NCBI GenBank assembly: GCA_963797765.1
Contig: CAWCQU010000002.1
Span: forward strand, 558,001-622,000
Length of the DNA: 64,000 nt
Reading direction: 5' to 3'
DNA from: JBGPTK01 sp963797765
GTDB lineage: Bacteria; Acidobacteriota; Terriglobia; Acidiferrales; UBA7541
Positions 27,080 to 36,900 of the stretch are shown here, in pieces (within the stretch, counting starts at the first letter, position 1; each line of letters starts with the position of its first letter). The notes beneath the pieces were generated by a model. It searched no databases. It had not been told where the DNA came from and saw only the letters and a list, made by a program, of their open reading frames with translations. The position numbers and the translations under genes were made by a program.

Positions 27080-28699
27080 TTACGCAATCGCCATTTGCGG
27101 GCGCGCGGTGCGATACAGTGCTACGATCAGCGCTCCAAATCCCCAGATCGTCACCAGCAGCATGATCAATCCGCCCGCATAGGGAATCAGCCGCAGAATT
27201 CGGATCACGAGCAATCCCAGCGCCAGCCGGCCGATCAGCGCGCTCGTCCCGATTCCGGCTCCCAGCATTTTTTCTCCCAGCCAGGCGCCGACAAAGCACT
27301 GTCCTGAATAAATGCCGATCAGATAAAGCAGCAAACTGGCAATTCCCAGGCCAATGCCGACCAGCGTGACGCACAGAATCACGGCTACTACCGGCGTCGC
27401 GATCAGCAGCAGCGCTCCGAATCCGAACGCTGCCGGGAAATGATCGCCCGAGCGCACAGCCTCGGACACAATTCCTGGCGCAAACAGGATGAATGCCAGC
27501 CCCACCAGAAAAGCCGAACCCCAAAGGAGAGCCTGGTGCCAGTAATAACGAGCGGATAGGTAATCGGGCTTCTTCGAAATAATTACAACTTCCAGCGGGT
27601 GCGCCAGTTTCGCGCCGGTCGCCACATCTGGCTCGTGATGTCCCTTAAAATGAGCTGTCCCGCCAATCGAAGCGCTGGAACCAATGTTCAACCGGTCGCC
27701 GTGATCCTGCAGATCTCCATTCACCGTGCCGGAGATCCGGGTGGTTCCGGAATAAATCGTCGCATCGCGGCCTACCGAGCCGTCCAGAGCGGCCACGCTC
27801 GTAAACAGATAAATATTGCGGCCGATTTTCGCTTTTGCATCCAGTTCGGTCAAATCCGAAAACGAGGAAATATTCTTGCTCACTTGCCCTTCGATCGTCA
27901 GCGATTGCACGAACGCGCGCACATTTCCATCCACCTGGCCGCTGATGCGGACATCCCTGGCAAATGCAATCACGTCTCCCGTCACGTGGCCGTCAATGCG
28001 AACGGATTGGCCGAACGCCACCACGTCTCCATCCACTTTGCCTTCAATGCGGATCAGTCCGCCATAGACGATCAAGTCGTTGTTGACCTCTTCGCCGGAA
28101 GGCAAAACATACTCCCCTGTCGTCTTGTGGAGCTCCGCGGCTGAGGCGGCGCTCGGTAGAAACAGCGCGCAAAGCATGGAAGCCATCACCACGGCCAGCG
28201 TGGTTCCGCGGCGCCAATTTCGCCGGAACAGCATCAGTATTAGAATTCCAAACATGCTCATTGCTAAAAATTCCACTAGGCTACGCATCGATTCCCACCC
28301 TTTCCAGAAAGCTCCGTTAAACAGCAGAACGGTAAAAAGATTTTGACTGCTGAATCCCGCTTGATCGAATTGCCTTTGCACCGGCTCGAGGATGCTGTTC
28401 CAAAGTGTATAAGCGCCGGCCGAGCCGAAACCGAACGCCGCGATCCAGCCCCAGGGCGCGGAGTTGGTCCGCGTGCGCGGCTCGAAAAGCCGCGCCGGCA
28501 CCGCTTCGTCTGCTTCGCTTAGCGCCTCCTTCAACCAGCGTCCTTCGCCCGCCAGCACTCCCAGCAGCCCCTGGCAATCGGCGCACTCTTGGGTATGCGC
28601 GGTCAGCTCACGCGCTCGCTCGCGATCGAGCTGGCCATCCAGGTACAGCATGCAGGTAATTTCATCGAAATGGTTCATGGCGTCTCCCGGTGGCTTCAT
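27080..28699 (-). CDS. Zinc-finger anti-sigma factor fused to a bactofilin-like membrane protein
   Basis: 539 residues. The N-terminus carries a putative zinc-binding anti-sigma domain with H35-x3-C39-x2-C42. Hydrophobic segments follow near residues 85-105, 140-157 and 165-190, the last ending in ASAA, like an export signal. Residues ~200-360 are a right-handed beta-helix-like series of short repeats (IRIEGKVDGDVVAFGQ, VRIDGHVTGDVIAFAR, and so on), as in polymer-forming bactofilins. Four hydrophobic helices close the protein (~395-530). Its ATG overlaps the stop of the ECF sigma gene (ATGA), so it is probably the cognate membrane anti-sigma factor. The bactofilin part would then face the periplasm. 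The start at MNHFDE (28678) is possible. Confidence 0.72.
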   Translation of the reverse strand: MKPPGDAMNHFDEITCMLYLDGQLDRERARELTAHTQECADCQGLLGVLAGEGRWLKEALSEADEAVPARLFEPRTRTNSAPWGWIAAFGFGSAGAYTLWNSILEPVQRQFDQAGFSSQNLFTVLLFNGAFWKGWESMRSLVEFLAMSMFGILILMLFRRNWRRGTTLAVVMASMLCALFLPSAASAAELHKTTGEYVLPSGEEVNNDLIVYGGLIRIEGKVDGDVVAFGQSVRIDGHVTGDVIAFARDVRISGQVDGNVRAFVQSLTIEGQVSKNISSFSDLTELDAKAKIGRNIYLFTSVAALDGSVGRDATIYSGTTRISGTVNGDLQDHGDRLNIGSSASIGGTAHFKGHHEPDVATGAKLAHPLEVVIISKKPDYLSARYYWHQALLWGSAFLVGLAFILFAPGIVSEAVRSGDHFPAAFGFGALLLIATPVVAVILCVTLVGIGLGIASLLLYLIGIYSGQCFVGAWLGEKMLGAGIGTSALIGRLALGLLVIRILRLIPYAGGLIMLLVTIWGFGALIVALYRTARPQMAIA

Positions 28700-29298
28700 G
28701 CGCCCGCCCCTGCGCTGAAGACCCCGCCTTCCAGCAATGTCTCGCGTAACTGGTGCCGCGCCCGCAGCAGCAGCACGCCTACAAACGGGCGGCGGACTCC
28801 CAGCGAATCAGCAATTTCGTCGTAGCTCAAGTCCGAGTAATAGCGCAGCACCAGCGCCATCCGTGCGCGCGCAGGCAATTTCGCCAGCGCCCGGCGCACG
28901 TCTTCGCTGGTGCGCTCCGTCAATAATTTTTCCAGCTGGCCCGGATCGGGATGCTCGAGTGGCAGCGTCTCCAGATCCCCCGTTTCCAGGTCTTGCCGCA
29001 CACGCCGACGCCGCAGCATATCCCAACAATGGTTTGCTGCAACCTTATAAAGCCAGGCGCTGAAGGGCCGGGATGCGTCATACTGGCCGAGTTTATCGCG
29101 CACCTTCATAAAGATTTCCGAGGTCGCATCTTCCGCATCTTCGCGCGTCGGCAGCGTGCGCCGGCAGAACCGGAAAATGGCCGCGCCGAATTGCCGGTAG
29201 AGCTGGCCCCAGGCCTCCGAGCTTCCCGCCCGGGCCTGTTCCAGCGCGTCGGTTATTTCCGCTGCGCTCAATTCCCCTGGCACTCGTTGCGGTCCCAT
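28696..29298 (-). CDS. ECF-type RNA polymerase sigma factor
   Basis: 200 residues. Region 2 (approximately residues 25-95) includes FRFCRRTLPTREDAEDATSE and PFSAWLYKVAANHCWDMLRR, the -10 recognition helix. Region 4 (~135-190) has LPARARMALVLRYYSDLSYDEIADSLGVRRPFVGVLL, the helix-turn-helix for the -35 element. There are no sigma 1.1 or region 3 domains, so it is an ECF factor. It is translationally coupled to the downstream anti-sigma gene and probably responds to envelope conditions sensed by it. Confidence 0.9.
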   Translation of the reverse strand: MGPQRVPGELSAAEITDALEQARAGSSEAWGQLYRQFGAAIFRFCRRTLPTREDAEDATSEIFMKVRDKLGQYDASRPFSAWLYKVAANHCWDMLRRRRVRQDLETGDLETLPLEHPDPGQLEKLLTERTSEDVRRALAKLPARARMALVLRYYSDLSYDEIADSLGVRRPFVGVLLLRARHQLRETLLEGGVFSAGAGA

Positions 29299-29567
29299 AT
29301 AGTTCTACGCAGGCCCCTTACCGAATCTTTCACGCAGATTGCCGCCTGGGCCGGGATCCACCATCCCGGAAGAGGGCAGCTGGTTTGCGCAGCAGTCTAG
29401 CAAATCAGGGGGATAGGCCGAAGAAAGATTGCATGCAGACGAGAAAAAGACGATCAAAAAGCGAAGTTGGCCAAGGTAGCTCCGTCCGGAATGCCTGCTG
29501 CCCTGAAATTCCACATCGGAAGAGTTTCCATCAGACACCTGAGGTTCGCGGTGCGAACCATGGGGGT

Positions 29568-32012
29568 CTAGTCGTGGTGCAGCGCAGCCATCGGATCCAG
29601 GCGCATTGCGCGGCGCGCGGGAATGAAAGTGGCGAAGAGCGCCACGGCGCAGAGCAAGATCGCCACGCTCGAAAAGGTCAACGCATCGGTGCTCGTAACG
29701 CCGAGCAACATGCTCCCCAGATAGCGCGTCAGCGCAAACGAGGCAACCAGGCCCAGGGCCACCCCGCTGAGCGTCAACCGGAACCCGTGCCCAAGCACCA
29801 GCCGCAGAATATCCTCTTTGCTCGCGCCCAGCGCCATGCGGATGCCGATTTCGTGTGTGCGCTGCTGCGTGGTGTAGGCTGTGACGCCGTAAATTCCCAC
29901 CGCCGCGAGGACCAGAGCCAGCAGCCCGAATGCGCCGACAAAAGTTCCGGCGATGCGCTGGCCAAAGCTGGCGATTTGCTCGCGCACTTCGAGCGTGGTC
30001 ACATCAAACACCACCAGGTCGGCATTCAAATCATGGATGTTTTTTTCGACCGTCTTGCCGAACGCCAGCGGATCACCCGTCGTCCGCGCAGTGATGATCA
30101 TGTTGGCGCGGTAAACCTGGTACAGCGGCAGATACAGGAATGGCATCGATTTTTCGTTCAACTGGTTCACTTTGGTGTTCCGCGCCACGCCAACCACCGT
30201 GAACCATTCGTTCGTCAAGTCAGAATTGAGTTGCTTGCCGATTGCTTCTTGATTCGGCCAGTAGCGATCCACGAACGCTTCGCTGACGATTACCACGCGC
30301 TGTGATTTCTTCGCGTCCTGCAGCGTGAAGTCACGGCCCTTCACCATCGGAATCTGCAATGTCTTGAAATAATTCGGCGAGATGATGGCGACCTGCGTCT
30401 CCATTGATTCGTTCGGTTGCGATACGTAGCCCTCCGGCTTCACGCTGGTCGAGCCGCCGCCGAATCCCAGCGGCACACGGCTCGACAGAGTCACGGCTTG
30501 AATGCCCGGAAGCGATTCCAGTTTGGCCGCCAGCTCGCGATCGAATGCCGCGCCTTTCTCGTCCGAATATCCCGCCGTAAATAGATCGTAGGACGCGATC
30601 AGCACGTTATGTGAATTGATTCCCGGATTGATTTGCTGCGCGCTTCGGAAGCTGCGAATGAACAGCCCCGCGCAGATCAGCAGGAGCAGTGACAACGAGA
30701 TTTGCGCCACCACCAGCCCGCTCGCCAGCCGCGCCTTCCGCAGTCCCCCCGACGCGCTGCCCGTGTCCTCCTTCAGCACCGCCCCTGGCGCTTCGCTCGA
30801 AGACCGCAGTGCCGGCAAGATCCCGAAAATCACGCCGGTTAGCACCGAGATCACCATCGTCACCAGCAGCACAGCGCGGTCCACGCGTATCCCCAGCGAG
30901 ATCGGAAAATCCGTAGACGGGAAGAACTTCATAAATGTTCCCGCGGTCCAGAAAGTGATCAACAACGCGCCCGCACCTCCCGCCATCGCCAGAACCAGGC
31001 TTTCCACCAGCAGTTGCCGCACCAGCCGCCACCGGCTGGCTCCCAGCGACATTCGAATGGCAAGCTCGCGTCGCCGCGCCACCGACCGCACCAGCATCAA
31101 ATTGGCAACGTTCGCACACGCCAGCAGCAGCACCAGGCCCGCGATGGACATCAGCATCGGCAGCAGCATGGAAAGAAACTGATTGGCGCCAAACGGGCTG
31201 CGCCAGAGCGGATAGACTGTCACACTGTCGTGGCCTCTGTGCTCCTCGGGATAATTTTTCGCCTCCCGCTTCAGTAGCAGCGTCATTTCTTCCTGCGCCT
31301 TTTCCGGCACGACGCCCGGCCTGAGCCGCGCCAGCACGAATAGCCAGAAATAGTGGTGGTCGTGAATCAGATCGCCCTGAGGCACCAACTGCTCATCCAT
31401 CATGATCGGAATCCAAATCTCCGATCGAAGTCCCGTCTGGCTCCCCTGAAACACTGCGGGCGTTACGCCCACAATGGTGTACGGGTGCTGATTGATTTCA
31501 ATTGTTTGCCCCAGCACGCCCGGATTCGCGCCGAAGTGCGTTTGCCAGAGCCGGGAGCTGATCACCGCCACCGGGGCGCCTCCCGGTTTTTCGTCCTCCA
31601 CCGGCAAAAAGCCCCGCCCCAGTATCGGCCGCACGCCCAGCACCTCGAAATAATTCGCGGACGTCAACATTCCCCAGACCCGCTCCGGCTTCCCCTTGCC
31701 CGTCAGGCTCATGGGAATGGAGTTGCAAGCGGCGATACCCGTAAAGCTCTGCTGCCCGTCGCGCATGGCTTCCACATCGGGATAGGTAAACGGAAGGGGA
31801 TTATCCGTGCTCCGGCCGAGCGACATTGACACCACCTCGCGCGGACTCGCCAGCCCGGGAATTGGATTCAGCAATGTCGAGTTGATCCAACTGAAAATCG
31901 TGGTGTTTGCGCCAATTCCCAACGCAAGCGTCAAAATGGCTATCGCCGCGTATCCTGGCGCCTTCGCGATCATCCGCAGGCTGTACCGCACGTCTTGCCA
32001 GAGCGATGTCAT
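29568..32012 (-). CDS. ADOP-type MacB/FtsX-like ABC permease
   Basis: The start is at ATG 32012 behind GGAGGTG; 814 residues. It has the acidobacterial duplicated-orphaned-permease layout: N-terminal segment with a helix (YAAIAILTLALGIGANTTIFS), a MacB-like periplasmic domain, three FtsX helices in the middle (residues ~270-410), then a second periplasmic domain and three helices near the C-terminus (~690-790) with YGVTAYTTQQRTHEIGIRMALGA, the FtsX signature. It has no ATPase domain and no ATPase gene lies next to it. MacB-like systems couple ATP hydrolysis to periplasmic export or signalling. ADOP proteins are numerous in this phylum and of unknown substrate. Confidence 0.88.
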   Translation of the reverse strand: MTSLWQDVRYSLRMIAKAPGYAAIAILTLALGIGANTTIFSWINSTLLNPIPGLASPREVVSMSLGRSTDNPLPFTYPDVEAMRDGQQSFTGIAACNSIPMSLTGKGKPERVWGMLTSANYFEVLGVRPILGRGFLPVEDEKPGGAPVAVISSRLWQTHFGANPGVLGQTIEINQHPYTIVGVTPAVFQGSQTGLRSEIWIPIMMDEQLVPQGDLIHDHHYFWLFVLARLRPGVVPEKAQEEMTLLLKREAKNYPEEHRGHDSVTVYPLWRSPFGANQFLSMLLPMLMSIAGLVLLLACANVANLMLVRSVARRRELAIRMSLGASRWRLVRQLLVESLVLAMAGGAGALLITFWTAGTFMKFFPSTDFPISLGIRVDRAVLLVTMVISVLTGVIFGILPALRSSSEAPGAVLKEDTGSASGGLRKARLASGLVVAQISLSLLLLICAGLFIRSFRSAQQINPGINSHNVLIASYDLFTAGYSDEKGAAFDRELAAKLESLPGIQAVTLSSRVPLGFGGGSTSVKPEGYVSQPNESMETQVAIISPNYFKTLQIPMVKGRDFTLQDAKKSQRVVIVSEAFVDRYWPNQEAIGKQLNSDLTNEWFTVVGVARNTKVNQLNEKSMPFLYLPLYQVYRANMIITARTTGDPLAFGKTVEKNIHDLNADLVVFDVTTLEVREQIASFGQRIAGTFVGAFGLLALVLAAVGIYGVTAYTTQQRTHEIGIRMALGASKEDILRLVLGHGFRLTLSGVALGLVASFALTRYLGSMLLGVTSTDALTFSSVAILLCAVALFATFIPARRAMRLDPMAALHHD

Positions 32013-32808
32013 CGGCGCACCTCCAAGAACACAATTGAATAATACAGAGCATGTCCCTGCCCATCCAAGATGCTCTCTTGGAGCAGGCTGAAGCGCCACT
32101 TAGCGGGTTTATGTTCCGCCCAATCGCTCGTGGGTGTCCGCTAGTGGGACTCGCGCGCGCCGAGACCGAACATCCTCCCCTCGGCAACGGCTCATGTTGA
32201 ACAGGAGGCAGGACGGCGAAGAACCATTTTAAGCGTTGCGCTTGCACAACTTCTCTCCGAGCAGCTCCTTCGAACCCTCATCTCGAACCAATCCGAGATG
32301 AGGCCATGGCTTCTGAATTATTCAGGTTGGCTGGCCTAACGCCGCCGATATCAGGAATTCCTCTACCAACGTACCACGCTTCAGAAGCTGAATTTCGCGG
32401 CTAATTGGATTCCGCGTGGCCCGCCACCGCCCAGGAACGGATTGGCGGGTGGCCGCGAGAATTTGATCGAAGAAAATATTTGGTCATGGCGCACTAAGGG
32501 AGTATACCATCTGGGCACTAGCCGCTACGGGCAGGAGACGCGGGTGCCGCGTTGACCCTGTCCCAGCCAAGTTTCAGTGTCTTGAGGACTCTCAACAGGA
32601 CATCCCTCCCGCTTCTCACTCCATTGTCCGAGTTCTGGGCAAAGTCATCCGGACGCTCGGTCAAATGACTTACATAGCACCGCGCCGCGGGCAAGAGAGC
32701 CGGACGCGCGGGTAAGTATGCTCCGCGATCTTTATGCATAGTAGGGCTCGTCGAAGAGCCCTCGCATCCGATAAGTGCCTCGAATGAATGCGACGGCAGA
32801 AGGAGAAG
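32013..32808. other. Long intergenic region
   Basis: This 796-base stretch, between the ADOP start and the mddA start, contains only one recognisable piece, the TonB-receptor remnant at 32381-32445 (listed separately). No other conserved frame or strong repeat was seen. Confidence 0.5.
32381..32445 (-). pseudogene. Remnant of an Oar-like TonB receptor C-terminus
   Basis: The minus strand reads NPFLGGGGPRGIQLAAKFSF followed by TGA at 32381-32383. These are the same last residues as the intact receptor gene ending at 33925. The nucleotide match covers roughly 60 bases and then breaks off; the upstream residues (SIKFSRPPA) already differ. It is therefore the tail of a deleted paralogue, or the trace of recombination between receptor genes. 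Confidence 0.7.
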
Positions 32809-33591
32809 ATGATGTTCAGCCGAATTACAGCGCTTGTTTATGGTGTCGCTTGCTACGTAGTGTGTCTCGGAACTTTCTTGTATACGGCCGCGTTTCTGGG
32901 GAATTTCGGAGTTTCCAAATCCATCGACGCCGGGCCGCAATCGCCGTTTTTCCATGCGCTGGCGATCAATTTACTTTTGTTGGGATTATTTGCCTTGCAG
33001 CACAGTCTGATGGCCCGGCAATCGTTCAAGGCTATGTGGACCCGAATTGTGCCCGTGCCCGTCGAGCGCAGCACATACGTGCTGTTTTCCAGCGCCGCTA
33101 TGTTTCTGTTGTTCTGGAAGTGGCAGCCCATGGGCGGCGTGATCTGGAATGTCGAGAGCGCCTCCGGGCGAATGGCCCTCTATGTTTTGTACGCCGCCGG
33201 TTGGGTGACCATCCTGGCCGCGAGCTTTCTGATCGATCATTTTGATCTATTCGGACTTCGCCAGGTTTGGCTGAATTTGCGCGGCCGCGCTTACACATCC
33301 CTCGGTTTCCGTACACCCGGCATTTACCGCTACGTGCGGCATCCCTTGTATGTGGGATGGCTGCTGGTGTTCTGGTCGGCCCCGAAGATGACGGCGGCGC
33401 ATTTGGTTTTCGCACTCGCCACCACCGCGTACATTCTAATTGCGATTCAATTCGAGGAACGAGACCTGACTCGAATGCATGGAGAATACGCCGAGTATCG
33501 CAGCCAAGTGCCGATGCTCGTGCCCGTCGGCTCCGCCAAGCGAAGAGAAAGCCGTGAAGTGAGCCCGTCTGCCGCAAAGCAAATGGGCTAA
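32809..33591 (+). CDS. mddA: Methanethiol S-methyltransferase
   Basis: The ATG at 32809 follows AAGGAG; 260 residues. It belongs to the NnrU/isoprenylcysteine methyltransferase-like membrane family: five to six hydrophobic segments and the conserved YRYVRHPLYVGWLLVFWSAPKMTAAHLVFALATTAYI block (around residues 165-200) followed by EERDL. This full signature is closest to MddA, which methylates methanethiol with SAM to give dimethyl sulfide. The C-terminal ~25 residues are polar and variable. It is a single gene in a long intergenic setting. A related NnrU-type function cannot be wholly excluded. Confidence 0.82.
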   Translation: MMFSRITALVYGVACYVVCLGTFLYTAAFLGNFGVSKSIDAGPQSPFFHALAINLLLLGLFALQHSLMARQSFKAMWTRIVPVPVERSTYVLFSSAAMFLLFWKWQPMGGVIWNVESASGRMALYVLYAAGWVTILAASFLIDHFDLFGLRQVWLNLRGRAYTSLGFRTPGIYRYVRHPLYVGWLLVFWSAPKMTAAHLVFALATTAYILIAIQFEERDLTRMHGEYAEYRSQVPMLVPVGSAKRRESREVSPSAAKQMG

Positions 33592-33924
33592 CGGCGATAT
33601 CTGCGCCAATCGACGGAAAATTCCCAATTTGGAATGGTTTCGCGGGTGGCGCAGGCTTAGCGAGACGATCAGGTTTTGACTTTGTGATTCGATTCTTGCT
33701 GCTCGATTCTCTTCTTCTTGGGAGCCTGGCTTCCTCATCAAAGCATATTTCGTTCTTCGACGGTGCCCCTTGTTCTTCGTGGCCCATCGACGGCGATAGC
33801 AGCTGCCAACAATAAATGCGGATCGCGGGCCCATGATGCCGTTTCAAACGATCGCGCATTGGACAAAAATCCGCGAGCAAGGACTGGGCGCGGCTGAAGC
33901 CGACCCCCCACAGAGTAAACAAGT
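33592..33924. other. Intergenic, nothing recognised
   Basis: This 333-base gap lies between converging genes. It contains GGGCGCGGCTGAAGCCG at 33886-33902, identical to 60917-60933. No coding frame is supported. Confidence 0.5.
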
Positions 33925-36900
33925 TCAAAAGCTGAATTTCGCCGCTAACTGGATTCCGCGCGGCCCGCCCCCTCCCAGGAACGGATTGCCGATGCCGACA
34001 TCTCCCGTGGTCGTCAGCGGCAGCGAGCCGGTGAAGCGGCCAGTGGCTGGATTTGGGCCGCCGCCGGCGAAGGGATCGGCAATAAACGACGGCAGAAATG
34101 GATTGGCAAAATTCGGATGGTTGGGCAGGTTGAAGAATTCGATGCGGAATTCCATGTTCACCCGTTCGGTGATTGGCGTGCGCTTGAAAATCGCAAAATC
34201 CAGGCTACGAAAATCGGGGCCGACCAGCGAGTTGCGGCCCATGTTGCCAAAGTGTCGCGTGCCGGGGACGCACTGGTCCGCGAAGCCATCACCCGGCGGC
34301 TGCGAAAACGTGCAGGGGACAGCGAAGGAAGTAAGGTCGAGAAAATTATTCGGGTCGCTTCGATTGTATCTGGCCTTACCCACCACGTCGGGCCGTCCGA
34401 AAAATTCTCCGCTGCCGTCATAATCGTCCTCGAAATTGATGTTCAGATGAAAGGGCTGGCCCGATTGCAGCGTCAGCGCGGTATCGAATCCCCAGCCACC
34501 CGTCAGTCTTGACCAATTTTCCTTCAACGTGGGGAGTTCGTAGGACACGATCCATGTAAACCGGTTGCGAATATCGAAGCTGGAATTTCCCCGCTCCAGG
34601 TTCGGCCGCGTGCTGTTATTCGGTTGCGCCTGGTTGGGCACAAAATCTTCACCGTCGCTCGCGTCATCGATCGAATGCGACCAAACGTAATTCAGCATCG
34701 AGCTGAGCCCGTGCCAGGGCTGCATCCGCAGGCTGGTTTGCAAGGCGTTGTAATTCGAGTTTGCCGACGATTCCTGATAATTCAGATAAAAGAAATTCGG
34801 GTCTACTCGCGGCACGCTTCCATCATTGATCGTCGGCCCGCCCGGACACCGCGGATCGATTCCCAGATCGCAATTCGTGATTTCCTGCTGCGAAGGCTGG
34901 TTGATATCACGGAACCGGAACAGTTTGTGGCCGGTAGATCCCACGTAGGCCACTTGCAAATACGCATGGCTGGTCAATTGTTGCTGCACGTTCAGATTGA
35001 AATTCTGCATGTAGGGCGTGCGAATGTGCTGGTCCACCGCGAAGAAATCCGATAGCGGCGCGAATCCCGTGTAGACGGGCGCACCGGCGGCGATGGCCGT
35101 GGTGCTATCCGCGCTTCCAAACGAGATCGCTGTTTTTCCCGGACCAATCCCCGCATAGCTCGCGCCAGGGCAGAAACTGCAATTGAACGGCAAGTGGCCG
35201 ATGAAAAAATCCTGCGAGAATGCGTCGTAGAACACGCCGTACCCGGCGCGGATCACCGTCTTTCCCTTGCCCGTCAGGTCGTAGGCGACGCTCAAGCGTG
35301 GAGCAAAGTTGTTGTAATCCGGTTGATAAAGCTGCGAAAGTCCCTGCGTTCCCACCTGTTGTTGCACTTGCGTAGCCGGATTGTAATTGAAAAACAGATT
35401 ACGCTTTTCCGTCACCACGCCGTAATAATCCCAGCGCAAGCCGAAGTTCACCGTCAGGCGCGAACTCCATCGAAATTCGTCCTGCGCGTAAAGCCCGTGG
35501 TTATTTTCAAAGGTGTTCCGGTTCGTATCGCCAGACGCCTGGCTCCCGCCATTCGTCGGAATTCCCTGCAAAAAATCGGAAAGCGTCGCAAAACTCAGCT
35601 TGCCGCGGAAATTGCGGTCCAGAATCTGCGAAACCGTGGTGCGCCGGAATTCATAACCAAACTTCAGCGCGTGCCGGCCCGTTTTCCACGAAAAGTTGTC
35701 GATGAAATGCCAATTGGAATCCACGCGGTGGCGCGGGTCGCCGGCATCGGAACCGATGGGAGCGAAATTGCCGATGCTGATTTTCGGCAAACCAAAATCA
35801 AAAGGATTGGTTACGCCCGTGTTCAATCCGATTGTCGATGGATTGAAGCCCTGGTCTTGCGGAAAAAATCCTTCGGCAAAGCGGTTCCATCCCAGGCGCG
35901 CCTCATTCACCTTGCTAGGCGAGAGCACGGCCACATAAGAGATCGAAACCAACTGCACACGCGTGGGGGTGATCGTGTTGAACGACGGCAATAAACCGCC
36001 TCCCACCAGCGCCAGCGGAAAACTTTGGTTGCTATCGCCGAAATAATAGCGCCCGGTGAGCAGATGATTCTGGGTGAAGCTGTGATCCACTTTCGCGATC
36101 AAGCTGTTGATGCTGTTGCGAAACGGAGTGGCTGCTGAAAGGTCGTTGCCGTTCGGACATCCAGTATCGTCCGGCGCCGCTCCCGGAATATTCGGCGTGG
36201 GAAACGGTTTCAGCGTGCTCAGAAGTTTGGAGATGACGGGATTGGTTGCGCCCGCAAGTTGCGCCGGAGTGGGCACGCAAGCCGTGCTGCTTTGCGCGCC
36301 GCTTTCACGCTGGCCTTCGTAATCGCCAAAGAAAAATGTCTTGTCCTTCAAAATTGGCCCGCCCAGCGACCCGCCAAACTGGTTGTTGTGAAATGGATTC
36401 TGCGGATTCCCCACCGTGTTGAAATAGTTGCGTGCATCCAGCGCACTGTTGCGGAAATATTCCAGCGCGGTTCCGTGAAACTGGTTTCCGCCGCTTTTCG
36501 TAACAATGTTGATCACGGCCCCCGCATTGCGCCCGTATTCCGGTTCGTAGTTCGAAAGCACGCGCAATTCCGCGATGGCTTCCACCGGAAGAATCGTCGC
36601 CGGATCGCCGAACACTCCCGCCTCATTGATCGCCGGATCGTTGCGGTATCCGTCGTTCATGTCCGTGCCGTCGAGCAGAAAATTATTCGAGCGGCCTCGC
36701 GCCCCGTTCATGGAAAACACGCCGAACGATCCCGGAGAATCAGTAATCTGATCGGGCGAACCGGCAATTCCCGGGCTCAGGAAAATCAGCTTGGTATAGT
36801 CGCGGCCGTTGATGGGAAGATTGGTGATGGTGGAAGCGGTGAGCGTTTCCCCCAGCGTGTCCGAAGTCGTCTCGACCTGTGGAATGGCTTCCCCGGAAAC

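Noticed and set aside
29385..30305. Plus-strand frame across the ADOP permease end
   Set aside because: Antisense to a well-conserved permease; composition is unlike any protein.
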